Shown one piece after another: positions 24,821 through 32,064 of a stretch of 32,064 nt of DNA. The notes beneath the pieces are model-generated. The model ran no database searches and was not told where the DNA came from. It worked only from the letters and a program-made list of their open reading frames with translations. Positions within the stretch are counted from its first letter, which is position 1. Each line of letters starts with the position of its first letter. Origin of the DNA: JAAYAY01 sp964429355 (GTDB lineage: Bacteria; Planctomycetota; Planctomycetia; Pirellulales; Thermoguttaceae); contig CAYSCH010000063.1 in NCBI GenBank assembly GCA_964429355.1, positions 1-32,064 on the forward strand, written 5' to 3'. Made by a program: the position numbers and the translations under genes.

Positions 24821-25414
24821 ATGGCCAAAACCCCTTGTGAAAGACTGACCCGGACCGGCAAGATTCTGACCGGTTTTCAGGTGCTCCGGTCGTTTGGCAC
24901 TGCTTGCAGGCAGGCAGCCGTGCATGGGGTGGACGCTGGCACTCGACGTCCGCAGGCCACGCGGAGTCGACACGGGGCTGGCAGGAGCGGCTTCTCGCTT
25001 CTGGAAGTGGTGCTTTCGCTGGCGATCCTGGGCGGATCGATGGCAGTGCTCGGCGAAGCGGTGCGCCATGGCATGGACAACGCGCGAATCGCCCGCGATC
25101 TGACCGATGCCCAACTCTATTGCGAATCGAAGATGGCCGAACTGGAAGCCGGACTGATCACACTGGACCCGGTTTCCGACGCACGAATCGAACCGATGAC
25201 CGACTCGAGCCTGGAATCCAGTGCGATGGACGACGAGGTGATCTGGCTCTATTCGATCGAAACCGAAATGGTCGACGAAGGCCTGGTTCTGGTCTACCTC
25301 AGCGTCTCCCAGGATCCAAGCCTCGTGAAGAAACCGGTCACGTTTACGCTGACGCAGATGTTTCTCGACGAATCGGCGATCAGCACCGAAACCGCGACGG
25401 AGGAAGCGATGTGA
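24821..25414 (+). CDS. gspI: Type II secretion minor pseudopilin GspI, with long leader
   Basis: A minor pseudopilin of 197 residues. The prepilin motif is RSG/FSLLEVVLSLAILGGSM with Glu at +5. GspI features follow: an ARIARDLTDAQLYCESKMAELEAG helix and a short beta domain. The leader before cleavage is 57 residues, much longer than the usual 6-20. GTG codons in frame at 24881, 24920 and 24929 could give shorter leaders, and the ATG at 24821 has only a weak ribosome binding site, so the start is uncertain. The stop overlaps the gspJ start (GTGA), showing translational coupling. Confidence 0.88.
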   Translation: MAKTPCERLTRTGKILTGFQVLRSFGTACRQAAVHGVDAGTRRPQATRSRHGAGRSGFSLLEVVLSLAILGGSMAVLGEAVRHGMDNARIARDLTDAQLYCESKMAELEAGLITLDPVSDARIEPMTDSSLESSAMDDEVIWLYSIETEMVDEGLVLVYLSVSQDPSLVKKPVTFTLTQMFLDESAISTETATEEAM

Positions 25415-26376
25415 GCCGGCGATCGTTCCTTCCAACTCAACCGGTTCTGCCGGGGCGAAAGGGATTCACGCTCATTGAGGTGCTCCTGTCGCTCGGCCTG
25501 GCGGGCATGGTCCTGGTGGCCCTGGCGACCGCCGTCGAGGTCCATCTGCGCTGCCTGCAGATCGGCAGGACCCACGTGGAGGAAACGCAACTCGCCCGAG
25601 CATTGCTGCTGCGGATGGAAGACGATCTACGAAATGCGGCCGTCATCAACCCGGTCGATTCGAGCAAAGTCGCCCGGGCACCATCGAGCGGCAGTCAATC
25701 TGTATCTGGAGGATCTGACGAGACCGAATCGGGCGGTGCTTCCGGCGCGGCAGGTACCGATACCGAGGAGGAGGGAGAGGAGGAGGAGGAATACGTCCTT
25801 GGCCTTTACGGCGAATCGAACTGGATGCAGGTCGATGTGCGCCGAATTCCCCGACTGGACCTGTACGACTACGAGACGATCGACAGCGGCTCGGAGGCCC
25901 TGCCGGACCGGGTCAGCGGGATCAAGACGGTGTATTACGCGCTGGGGGCCGAAACGAGCCTGACGCCGACGGGCGAGGATTACCGGGGCGGACTAATGCG
26001 GCGCGAAATCGATCGGGCCCTGACGCGATGGGCCGACGAGGCGGGAAACCTGGCTTCCGTGGACCAGGAGCTGGAGCCCATCGCGCCGGAGGTCACGGAT
26101 CTCGAGTTCCTCTATTACGACGGCACCCAATGGGTCGACGCCTGGGACAGCACGGAGATGGGCGGGCTGCCGATTGCCGTCCACGTGTCGCTGGCCATCA
26201 TGCCCCGTGAGCAATTCGCCAAACTGACCGAGGCCCAGGACGGTTCGACCGCCGAAATGGAACCGGTCTCCAGCTTTATCTATTCCCTCACGATTGCCCT
26301 GCCGGTGGCGGAAGGGGACAAGTCGAGCGATACGAGTTCGGAAGAGAGCGAAGAAACCGAGGAGGAACCGCAATGA
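25411..26376 (+). CDS. gspJ: Type II secretion minor pseudopilin GspJ
   Basis: A minor pseudopilin of 321 residues, larger than the usual 200 or so. The start is GTG at 25411, overlapping the gspI stop and preceded by GGAGG. The leader of 18 residues ends GRKG/FTLIEVLLSLGLAG with Glu at +5. The helix EETQLARALLLRMEDDLRNA and the later APEVTDLEFLYYDGTQWVDAW are typical of GspJ. A Ser/Gly-rich then Glu-rich insert near 90-127 (ending EEEGEEEEEY) and an acidic C-terminus are not family features and look disordered. The frame is open upstream to 24904, but that part is antiphase to gspI and not coding. It overlaps the gspK start by 4 bases. Confidence 0.9.
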   Translation: MSRRSFLPTQPVLPGRKGFTLIEVLLSLGLAGMVLVALATAVEVHLRCLQIGRTHVEETQLARALLLRMEDDLRNAAVINPVDSSKVARAPSSGSQSVSGGSDETESGGASGAAGTDTEEEGEEEEEYVLGLYGESNWMQVDVRRIPRLDLYDYETIDSGSEALPDRVSGIKTVYYALGAETSLTPTGEDYRGGLMRREIDRALTRWADEAGNLASVDQELEPIAPEVTDLEFLYYDGTQWVDAWDSTEMGGLPIAVHVSLAIMPREQFAKLTEAQDGSTAEMEPVSSFIYSLTIALPVAEGDKSSDTSSEESEETEEEPQ

Positions 26377-28118
26377 ACGATTCCAAATCGCTTCGCTGGG
26401 CAGAAGGCAGAGCCACCCGGGATGGCGTGATCAGAGCCTCAGGCAATGGGCATGGCCTGGCCCACCCAAGACAAATCACAGCCTTCGCCATGGTCGGAGA
26501 CGTCTCGCCGGCTGGCGTCCGTCGTGCCAAGAGTTCTCTCGCAGCCCCTCGCCGGCGCGGCATGGTTTTGATCGTGGTGCTGGTGGTGGTTTCGCTGCTG
26601 TCGCTGGCGGCACTGACGTTTTCTCAGTTGATGCTGGCGGAGCGGGAGGCCACGCAGCTCGCGGGGCGGCGTCTCCAGGCCCGGGCCCTGGCCCAGTCGG
26701 CAGTCCAGTACGTTCGCCTGATGCTCATGGAAGACGAAACGTCGCTGACGGAACTGGGGGGCGTCTACAACAACCCTTACGAATTCTCCGGACACCTGGT
26801 CGTCGACGACACAGACCCGCGCTATCGGGGCCGATTTGCCGTAATCTCGCCCGGGCTGGAGAACGGCTACTTTTCGGGAGTCCGCTACGGCCTGGAAGAC
26901 GAATCGACGAAGCTCAATCTCAACGCGATTCTGCCGTTGGCCGACGGAGCCGAATCCTTCGATCCCCGCGAAGTGCTGATGAAGTTACCCGGAATGACGG
27001 AAGACATTGCCGACGCGATCCTGGATTGGATCGACACGGACGACGAGACTCGCGAATTTGGCGCCGAGCAGGACTACTATTCCGCCCAGGTGCCCGGTTA
27101 CGCGCCGAAGAACGGGCCGCTGGATTCGATCGACGAGTTGTTGCTCGTGCGGGACGTAACCCCCTGGCTCCTCTACGGCATCGACGCCAACCGCAATGGC
27201 AACGCCGATACCATGGAACCGGACAGCCAGAGCCTGATGGACGTGGACAACACGGACGGATCGCTCAACAGCGGCTGGGCGTCGTACCTGACGGTCCACA
27301 GCATGGAAAGCACTGCGAGCGAGGAAGGCGAAACCAAGATCGATCTGAGCAATACCGATCTTGAAACGCTGTATGATGAACTGGCAGAGGCTCTTTCAGC
27401 CGATTGGGCGGCGTTCATCGTCGGCTATCGGCAGAATGGCAGTTCTTCGGGAACGAACCCGCGGCGGCCACCCTACCCAACGAAGAATCAAATCAACTTC
27501 GATACGACATCAGGTCAGGACACGTCCAGTAATACGATCTCCAGCGTGCTTGATCTGATTGGCGTGGGCACGCAACTTAATGTACAGCAAAACGTGGACC
27601 CCAGCGGCAAGGTCGCCCTGGCACCCATACTCGAAGAAAATTCCGCCGAGCTGGAATCGGAATTGATCAAGCTGCTCGATGCGGTCACGGTGTCGTCGGA
27701 AGAGACGCTGGCTGGGCGGATCAACATCAACCAGGCCTCGCGGACGGTGCTGTTGACCATTCCGGGCATGACGGAAGACGTGGCCGATCAGATCATTTCC
27801 GCCCGGATTGAAGATCCGATTGAGGCGGACGAACAGCAGACCTACACAATATGGCCACTTCTTCAGGGGGTAGTCAAGCTCGAAACCATGAAGACTCTGG
27901 AGCGTTATGTATGTACAGGAGGTAGCGTCTATCGGGCCCAGATCGTGGGTTATTACGACAGTGGAGGCCCCTATGCGCGTCTGGAGGTCCTTTTCGACGC
28001 TACCCAGAGCCCCCCGGCCGTATTATCCTGGAATGATATAGGGCATCTTGGGCAAGGATACCCGATCGAGATGCTTGGACTCGAGGGCGAATCGTCGACC
28101 GCCGGACAACGGGACTGA
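26373..28118 (+). CDS. gspK: Type II secretion minor pseudopilin GspK, with long leader
   Basis: GspK caps the pseudopilus tip. The protein has 581 residues. The start at 26373 overlaps the gspJ stop (ATGA) and has a strong GGAGGA, so it is well supported. The prepilin site RRRG/MVLIVVLVVVSLLSLAAL lacks Glu at +5, as is normal for GspK. It comes after a 63-residue leader, far longer than usual. The body has the GspK architecture: a GLEDESTKLNLNAIL segment, two helix-hairpin-helix-like motifs (LMKLPGMTEDIADAILDWID and LTIPGMTEDVADQIISARI) and ININQASRTVL. An insert of about 100 residues rich in Ser/Thr/Asn separates the halves. Confidence 0.92.
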   Translation: MNDSKSLRWAEGRATRDGVIRASGNGHGLAHPRQITAFAMVGDVSPAGVRRAKSSLAAPRRRGMVLIVVLVVVSLLSLAALTFSQLMLAEREATQLAGRRLQARALAQSAVQYVRLMLMEDETSLTELGGVYNNPYEFSGHLVVDDTDPRYRGRFAVISPGLENGYFSGVRYGLEDESTKLNLNAILPLADGAESFDPREVLMKLPGMTEDIADAILDWIDTDDETREFGAEQDYYSAQVPGYAPKNGPLDSIDELLLVRDVTPWLLYGIDANRNGNADTMEPDSQSLMDVDNTDGSLNSGWASYLTVHSMESTASEEGETKIDLSNTDLETLYDELAEALSADWAAFIVGYRQNGSSSGTNPRRPPYPTKNQINFDTTSGQDTSSNTISSVLDLIGVGTQLNVQQNVDPSGKVALAPILEENSAELESELIKLLDAVTVSSEETLAGRININQASRTVLLTIPGMTEDVADQIISARIEDPIEADEQQTYTIWPLLQGVVKLETMKTLERYVCTGGSVYRAQIVGYYDSGGPYARLEVLFDATQSPPAVLSWNDIGHLGQGYPIEMLGLEGESSTAGQRD

Positions 28119-28220
28119 AAAATAGCTTTCACAACTGCGACGGACGCGGCCCAGGGGCAGGAATACTGGGAATTGCCGCACCTTTGGAAATCAGCTCTAA
28201 AACCTTCGGAACCGGACAGC

Positions 28221-28256
28221 CTGTAGCCTCCCTTCTGTTTCCTACAGCCTTTTTTT
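28221..28256 (+). terminator. Candidate attenuator/terminator between gspK and gspL-like gene
   Basis: CTGTAG (28221-28226) pairs with CTACAG (28242-28247), followed by CC and seven T (28250-28256). The stem is short and the loop is 15 bases, so it may only reduce read-through. The T-run ends 12 bases before the next start codon, with GAGGTG between. Confidence 0.45.
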
Positions 28257-28268
28257 CGAGGTGCCGCC

Positions 28269-29723
28269 ATGGCACGATACGTCGCGATTGAATGGAACGA
28301 AAACGAGGCACGGCTTGCCGTGGCCGGCGGCCGAACCGGTCAGGCCGTCTTTGAGCAGGCCTTTGCCGTTTCGCTCCGGTCGCCGGATCCTGGAGAAAGC
28401 GATCCAGCCCCGGATCCCGGCGAGCGGATCGCAGCGGCGTTGGCCGCCCGTGGAATCAGCAAGCTTCCGGCCCTCGTAGCACTTGGACGGGGCAAGCTCG
28501 AACTGCGACAGCTTTCGCTGCCGCCATCGCCCGACGACGAGCTTCCGGACCTGGTTCGTTTCCAGGCAATGCGCGAGTTCGGTTCGATGCAGGGTGACTG
28601 GCCACTCGACTTCATCCCCCTGGATTCCGATCCGCTTCAACCTCGTGTGGTCTTGGCGGCCGCAGTCGCCCCGGAACAGATGACTGAGATCGACACCCTC
28701 TGCCACAAGGCGGGCCTCAAGCCGTCGCGGGTGTTGCTGCGTCCCTGCCCGGCGGCCTCGCTGCTCTGCCGCGCCCACCCGGCCGAACAACCGGGCCAGG
28801 TCCGCCTGATCATTGACCTCCTCGGCGATGAGGCCGATCTGACGGTGGTTCGCGATCAGACGGTCGTCTTTCTTCGCAGCGCGCGGCTGCCGGGCAATGC
28901 CCTGGAATCGGCCGATGCGACGGAGGTGCTCGAATCGGAAATCCGCCGCACCATGGCCGCCGCCCAGAACCTTTTGAAGGGGCAAAAGGTCGATGCCTTG
29001 CTCCTATTTGGCACAAGCCTGAAACATAACGGGTTGCGGGATACTCTTCAGAAGAGGTTTCATCTCCCCGTCGACGTTTTCGACCCATTCGAAGGGCTGA
29101 AACTGAAGGGAGATCTCCGCCGTAGCGTGCCCTCCGACAGCGACCGTTTCGCCCCGTTGCTCGGAGCGCTCCTGGACGAAATCCAGCGCGACAAGCCCGC
29201 CTTCGACTTCCTCCACCCGCGACGTCCGGCAGAGAAGAGCACTCAGAAGAATCTGGTTGCGGCGGCGATCATCGGCGCCGCGGTGCTTCTGTGCGGACTG
29301 CTGCTGTTCAACTTCCTGCACAAGCAGGCGCTCGAGCGAGACGTTCACGAATTGACCAGCGAATTGGCCACCCTCAAGAAGCAGGTCAAGAAAGCGGAAC
29401 AGGCGATCAAGAACGCCGAGACGGTCCAAACGTGGGAAGCCAGCAGGATCCAATGGCTGGAAGAGCTTCGCTGGCTTTCGGAGCGCTCTCCTGGCGCGGA
29501 AGACGTCGTGTTCACGCAGATGAGCCTCACGGCCAACAATCAGTCCGGCCAGGTAACGCTGCAAGGGGTCGTCAAGGATCTCGAGGCCTACTCGGCGCTG
29601 GAGGGGAGCCTCAACGACGAGAAACACCAGGTCAAGTCGGGGGCGGCCAGTCGCGACGACTCTCTTAAGGGGTATACCCAGAAGTTCGATTCGTCCATTC
29701 TGATTGCGACGGAGAAAGACTGA
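28269..29723 (+). CDS. gspL: GspL-like secretion protein (PilM-like domain fused to PilN-like domain)
   Basis: A protein of 484 residues that should link GspE to the inner-membrane platform. Residues 1-310 are an actin-like PilM/GspL cytoplasmic domain, with MARYVAIEWNENEARLAV as the phosphate-loop-like opening and LIIDLLGDEADLTVVRDQTV as the second. At 312-318 DFLHPRR resembles the start of PilN proteins. Then come a membrane segment (329-350), a coiled coil (351-400) and a small alpha-beta domain ending QKFDSSILIATEK. This equals PilM plus PilN joined in one chain, the architecture GspL is thought to have. The start codon follows GAGGTG. It overlaps the next gene by one base (TGATG). Confidence 0.82.
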   Translation: MARYVAIEWNENEARLAVAGGRTGQAVFEQAFAVSLRSPDPGESDPAPDPGERIAAALAARGISKLPALVALGRGKLELRQLSLPPSPDDELPDLVRFQAMREFGSMQGDWPLDFIPLDSDPLQPRVVLAAAVAPEQMTEIDTLCHKAGLKPSRVLLRPCPAASLLCRAHPAEQPGQVRLIIDLLGDEADLTVVRDQTVVFLRSARLPGNALESADATEVLESEIRRTMAAAQNLLKGQKVDALLLFGTSLKHNGLRDTLQKRFHLPVDVFDPFEGLKLKGDLRRSVPSDSDRFAPLLGALLDEIQRDKPAFDFLHPRRPAEKSTQKNLVAAAIIGAAVLLCGLLLFNFLHKQALERDVHELTSELATLKKQVKKAEQAIKNAETVQTWEASRIQWLEELRWLSERSPGAEDVVFTQMSLTANNQSGQVTLQGVVKDLEAYSALEGSLNDEKHQVKSGAASRDDSLKGYTQKFDSSILIATEKD

Positions 29724-30703
29724 TGGCACTCAGCAAACGAGAAAAGAAACTGGCCTTGATCACCGGATTGCTGGCGGTACCCTTTGCTGTTTGGCTGCTG
29801 ACCGGCGTGTTCGGGGGTTCCACGAAACAACTCCGTGCTCAGAAGGCGGCCCTTACCAGCGACATCGACGAGGCCGAAGAGATCGTCCGCCGCGGCCGGG
29901 CGGCCCAGAAGCGATTGGACGAGTGGAATCGGAAGAGCCTGCCGCAGGATGTCAAGCTGGCCGGCTCGCGATACCAATTCTGGCTGATGGACCTCTGCGA
30001 GTCGGATCGTTACCGTGCCAAGTTCCAGGACACGAAATTCAAACCGCTGAACCCCAAGCCCATTGGCGAGGTCGGCAACCAGTTGGCCTTCACCATCAGC
30101 GGGGTGGCATCGCTGGAGCAATTGACACGTTGGCTCTACGGTTTCTACACGGCCGACTACCTCCATCAGATCAAAGGGTTGACGGTCAAGCCGGAGGAGG
30201 AATCGAAGAAACTTCGAGTGGACATCACGGTGGAGGCCTTGGCCTTGCACGGCGCCACCGACGCCGAGGGCAAGGCACGAGAGGCAACGCTCCCGCCAGT
30301 GCCGGAAGAGGCGTTCGACCAGGAAGCGCTCGGCAAGTACTGCGAAATGATCGGTGGAAGGGCAATCTTTTCACGCTACACTCCACCGCCTCCCGATCGC
30401 CCGGCCGACCCACCGAAGATTGCGGCGGGCCCTCCCCTTTTCGATCACGGCAAGTACACGGAGGTCACCGGTATCACCGAGGTCGACGGCCGGCCCCAGG
30501 TCTGGATCAGGTCGCGAACGCTCGGCAAGGAGTTTCGCCTGTTCGAAGGAGAATCGTTCGAAGTCGGTCCCTTGCAGGCCAAGATCGTCCAGATCCAGGT
30601 TCAGCGACGAACGGTTACTTCCGAGGTGGACGGAAAGCAATACCTGGTCGCCCTCGGCGATAGTCTCCGCGACGCCAAGGAAGTGAAACCTGGCACCGAC
30701 TGA
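29723..30703 (+). CDS. GspM/PilO-like protein with C-terminal GspC/PilP-like domain
   Basis: A protein of 326 residues, the last gene of the operon. A basic N-terminus leads into a membrane segment (about 10-30), then a coiled coil (about 33-70). A PilO/GspM-like ferredoxin-fold region follows (about 75-175), with LAFTISGVASLEQLTRWLYGFY. A Pro-rich linker (about 188-236) leads to a second beta-rich domain (about 238-315). Its pattern, TEVTGITEVDGRPQVWIRSR then FRLFEGESFEVGPLQAKIV and a final YLVALGDSLRD, resembles the homology region of GspC and PilP, which contacts the secretin. It may therefore do the work of both GspM and GspC. The start overlaps the previous stop, so coupling is likely. 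Confidence 0.75.
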   Translation: MALSKREKKLALITGLLAVPFAVWLLTGVFGGSTKQLRAQKAALTSDIDEAEEIVRRGRAAQKRLDEWNRKSLPQDVKLAGSRYQFWLMDLCESDRYRAKFQDTKFKPLNPKPIGEVGNQLAFTISGVASLEQLTRWLYGFYTADYLHQIKGLTVKPEEESKKLRVDITVEALALHGATDAEGKAREATLPPVPEEAFDQEALGKYCEMIGGRAIFSRYTPPPPDRPADPPKIAAGPPLFDHGKYTEVTGITEVDGRPQVWIRSRTLGKEFRLFEGESFEVGPLQAKIVQIQVQRRTVTSEVDGKQYLVALGDSLRDAKEVKPGTD

Positions 30704-30730
30704 ACGGGCGATTTGTGCGATTGGAGGCGG

Positions 30731-30752
30731 GAATCGGGGCCGATCCCGATTC
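30731..30752. terminator. Candidate bidirectional terminator between convergent genes
   Basis: A perfect 8-bp stem, GAATCGGG with CCCGATTC, closes a 6-base loop. It lies between the stop of the GspM-like gene (30703) and the convergent stop of the HEAT gene (30788). T-tracts are weak on both strands. Confidence 0.45.
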
Positions 30753-30787
30753 TCGATTTCGACGGCCTGCCGGGAACCTGGCGGCCT

Positions 30788-32064
30788 TCAGCGCTGAAGA
30801 ATCTCGCGGCGTTTCTGCAAACGTTCCGCCTGCATGCGAATCCGTTCCGCCCGATCGTGCCTTGCCATCGACTCGACTCGATCCAGCACGGTGGGATCGC
30901 TTACCGTGGCTAGAAGGCTGATCGCAGCCAGCCGAACTTCTTCATCCTCGTCTGCGGCCATCTTGATCAGCCATTCGGTCGCCCCGATGCCGGGAATTCC
31001 GGGCAGATCGCGAACCAGTTGCAGACGCACCCGGCGATCGGGATCGTAGACGCGGCGGGCGATCGACAATCGCAATGGATCAAAGCCCCGCCGCTTCAGT
31101 TCCGCCTCGGCGGACAGCGAATCCAAACCAGGAACATGCAGGCGCTGCATGCACTCGGACAGGCTCATGTCGCTCAAGGACACTTGCCCTTCCGCTATCG
31201 GGGCCTCCTCCTCCGGAGAAGGCGGAACCAGGACCCGCTCAGCCGTGCTGGGATAGAGTCTTCCAGCGGATCCCCGAGGTGGATCGTCGCCCAGACGGTG
31301 CCCTTGCATCGACCACGCATCGGCAAGATCGCCTGAGCGAGGACCTTGGTCAACGCTCGGCAACGGCACCACATTCGATGCGGCCCCCCTCTCCCCTTGG
31401 GAGCCAAACCGCCCTCGTGGCTCTGCCACTCTGGGCAATTCGGGTATTTCCAGCCGCCGGGGGGCAATTGCCGTTTCGTCCGGCGAAGCAACCGGTCCGG
31501 CCAACTCCTGCATTTCCAGCCCGGCAGCTGCGGACACAGCCGAGGTGGGATGTCCAGGCGACTGGGCCACCTTGTAGTCTGCCGCTCGCAGCAGTTGACC
31601 GCACAGCCAGGTGACGCGGCCTCGATCGACAATTCTCCCGTCCAGACGCCACTGGAGCAGGCGGTGCGCAAGACGTGCGGCGTCGAGCCTCGCGGCCGGA
31701 CTGTAGGCATCCTGCTCCGACGCCAGGGCCTCGGCCAGTGCGGCAACATTCCGCTGCGATTCACTGCCGGCCACGTTCTCCCAACTCTTCATTTGGCGGT
31801 CAAGCCACAAACGGCCCGCTTTCGCCACGCTTTCTCGGGGAGAGGCCATCGCCTCAACGAGCACAGGGATTCCCGGCCTGCCAAGCCTGGCTGCCGCAGC
31901 AACCAACATCTCGGCACGATCGTCGGAAACGGTCGTGAGACTCGTTCGCCAATGGGCGGCAAGAATTTCCGGAACCCAGCGTCGCCCCAAAAGTAACATT
32001 CCAAGAATTGCTGCTGTCACGATGACCAGGACCGTCAGGTGGCGCGGAAGGATTCCACCTTTGC
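30788..32064 (-). CDS. HEAT-repeat membrane-anchored protein, 5' end outside the window
   Basis: At least 410 residues, function unknown. The reading frame stays open to the right edge with no stop. The last in-window codons extend a membrane segment (HLTVLVIVTAAILGMLLLG), so the start lies beyond 32064 and the protein is a single-pass membrane protein. Two alpha-helical repeat regions are visible. One lies just after the membrane segment (AEMLVAAAARLGRPGIPVLVEAMA, SVAKAGRLWLDR). The other is near the C-terminus (VRLQLVRDLPGI, ATEWLIKMAADEDEEVRLAAISLLAT, PTVLDRVESMARHD). The second set follows the HEAT pattern with Asp/Glu-rich turns. A low-complexity Pro/Gly-rich linker separates them. It is convergent with the secretion operon, so a role in secretion is not implied. 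Confidence 0.75.
   Translation of the reverse strand, partial: KGGILPRHLTVLVIVTAAILGMLLLGRRWVPEILAAHWRTSLTTVSDDRAEMLVAAAARLGRPGIPVLVEAMASPRESVAKAGRLWLDRQMKSWENVAGSESQRNVAALAEALASEQDAYSPAARLDAARLAHRLLQWRLDGRIVDRGRVTWLCGQLLRAADYKVAQSPGHPTSAVSAAAGLEMQELAGPVASPDETAIAPRRLEIPELPRVAEPRGRFGSQGERGAASNVVPLPSVDQGPRSGDLADAWSMQGHRLGDDPPRGSAGRLYPSTAERVLVPPSPEEEAPIAEGQVSLSDMSLSECMQRLHVPGLDSLSAEAELKRRGFDPLRLSIARRVYDPDRRVRLQLVRDLPGIPGIGATEWLIKMAADEDEEVRLAAISLLATVSDPTVLDRVESMARHDRAERIRMQAERLQKRREILQR

Noticed and set aside
24904..25410. Upstream extension of the gspJ frame
   Set aside because: It overlaps gspI in another frame and has no homology. GTG at 25411 with GGAGG is the clear start.

Overview
The window looks like about 32 kb of a high-GC chromosome from a planctomycete. 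It carries a long flagellar basal-body operon, a type II secretion operon, a single LptF/LptG-type permease, and secreted EF-hand and Gly-Met-Pro repeat proteins of a style common in Planctomycetes. This assignment rests on gene content and order, not on a marker gene. The sequence is probably a draft scaffold: a run of 10 Ns at 5216-5225 lies inside flgK and is flanked by foreign or chimeric sequence.

Region 1 (1-12000, minus strand) is one flagellar cluster. Read in the direction of transcription it is flgF, flgG, flgA, flgH, flgI, flgJ (rod-binding domain only), flgN, flgK, flgL and finally csrA with a textbook intrinsic terminator. It covers the distal rod, the P and L rings with their chaperone, the hook-filament junction with its chaperone, and the translational regulator that often controls flagellin. 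A close match to a sigma-54 promoter lies about 80 bases upstream of flgF. FlgL is about three times the usual length because of three repeats of a two-part module.

Region 2 (12001-17203) holds a 13-bp tandem repeat, a 48-bp dispersed repeat also found near flgL, a DUF502 membrane protein with an enlarged inter-helix segment, and comF (both minus strand). These are followed by a divergent pair of plus-strand genes: a class I/II PLP aminotransferase starting at TTG, and an LptF/LptG-family permease 4 bases behind it.

Region 3 (17290-20078) contains two divergent genes for exported proteins. One is a five-EF-hand protein with an MMGGP repeat array. The other is a helical protein with a related GMGGPGG segment and an RGG/RGD-rich tail.

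Region 4 (20416-30703, plus strand) is a type II secretion operon: gspE, F, G, H, I, J, K, then a PilM/GspL-PilN-like protein and a PilO/GspM-like protein with a GspC/PilP-like C-terminal domain. No secretin (gspD) or prepilin peptidase (gspO) lies in the window. A HEAT-repeat membrane-anchored protein on the minus strand runs off the right edge.

No tRNA, rRNA, CRISPR array, transposase or phage gene was found.
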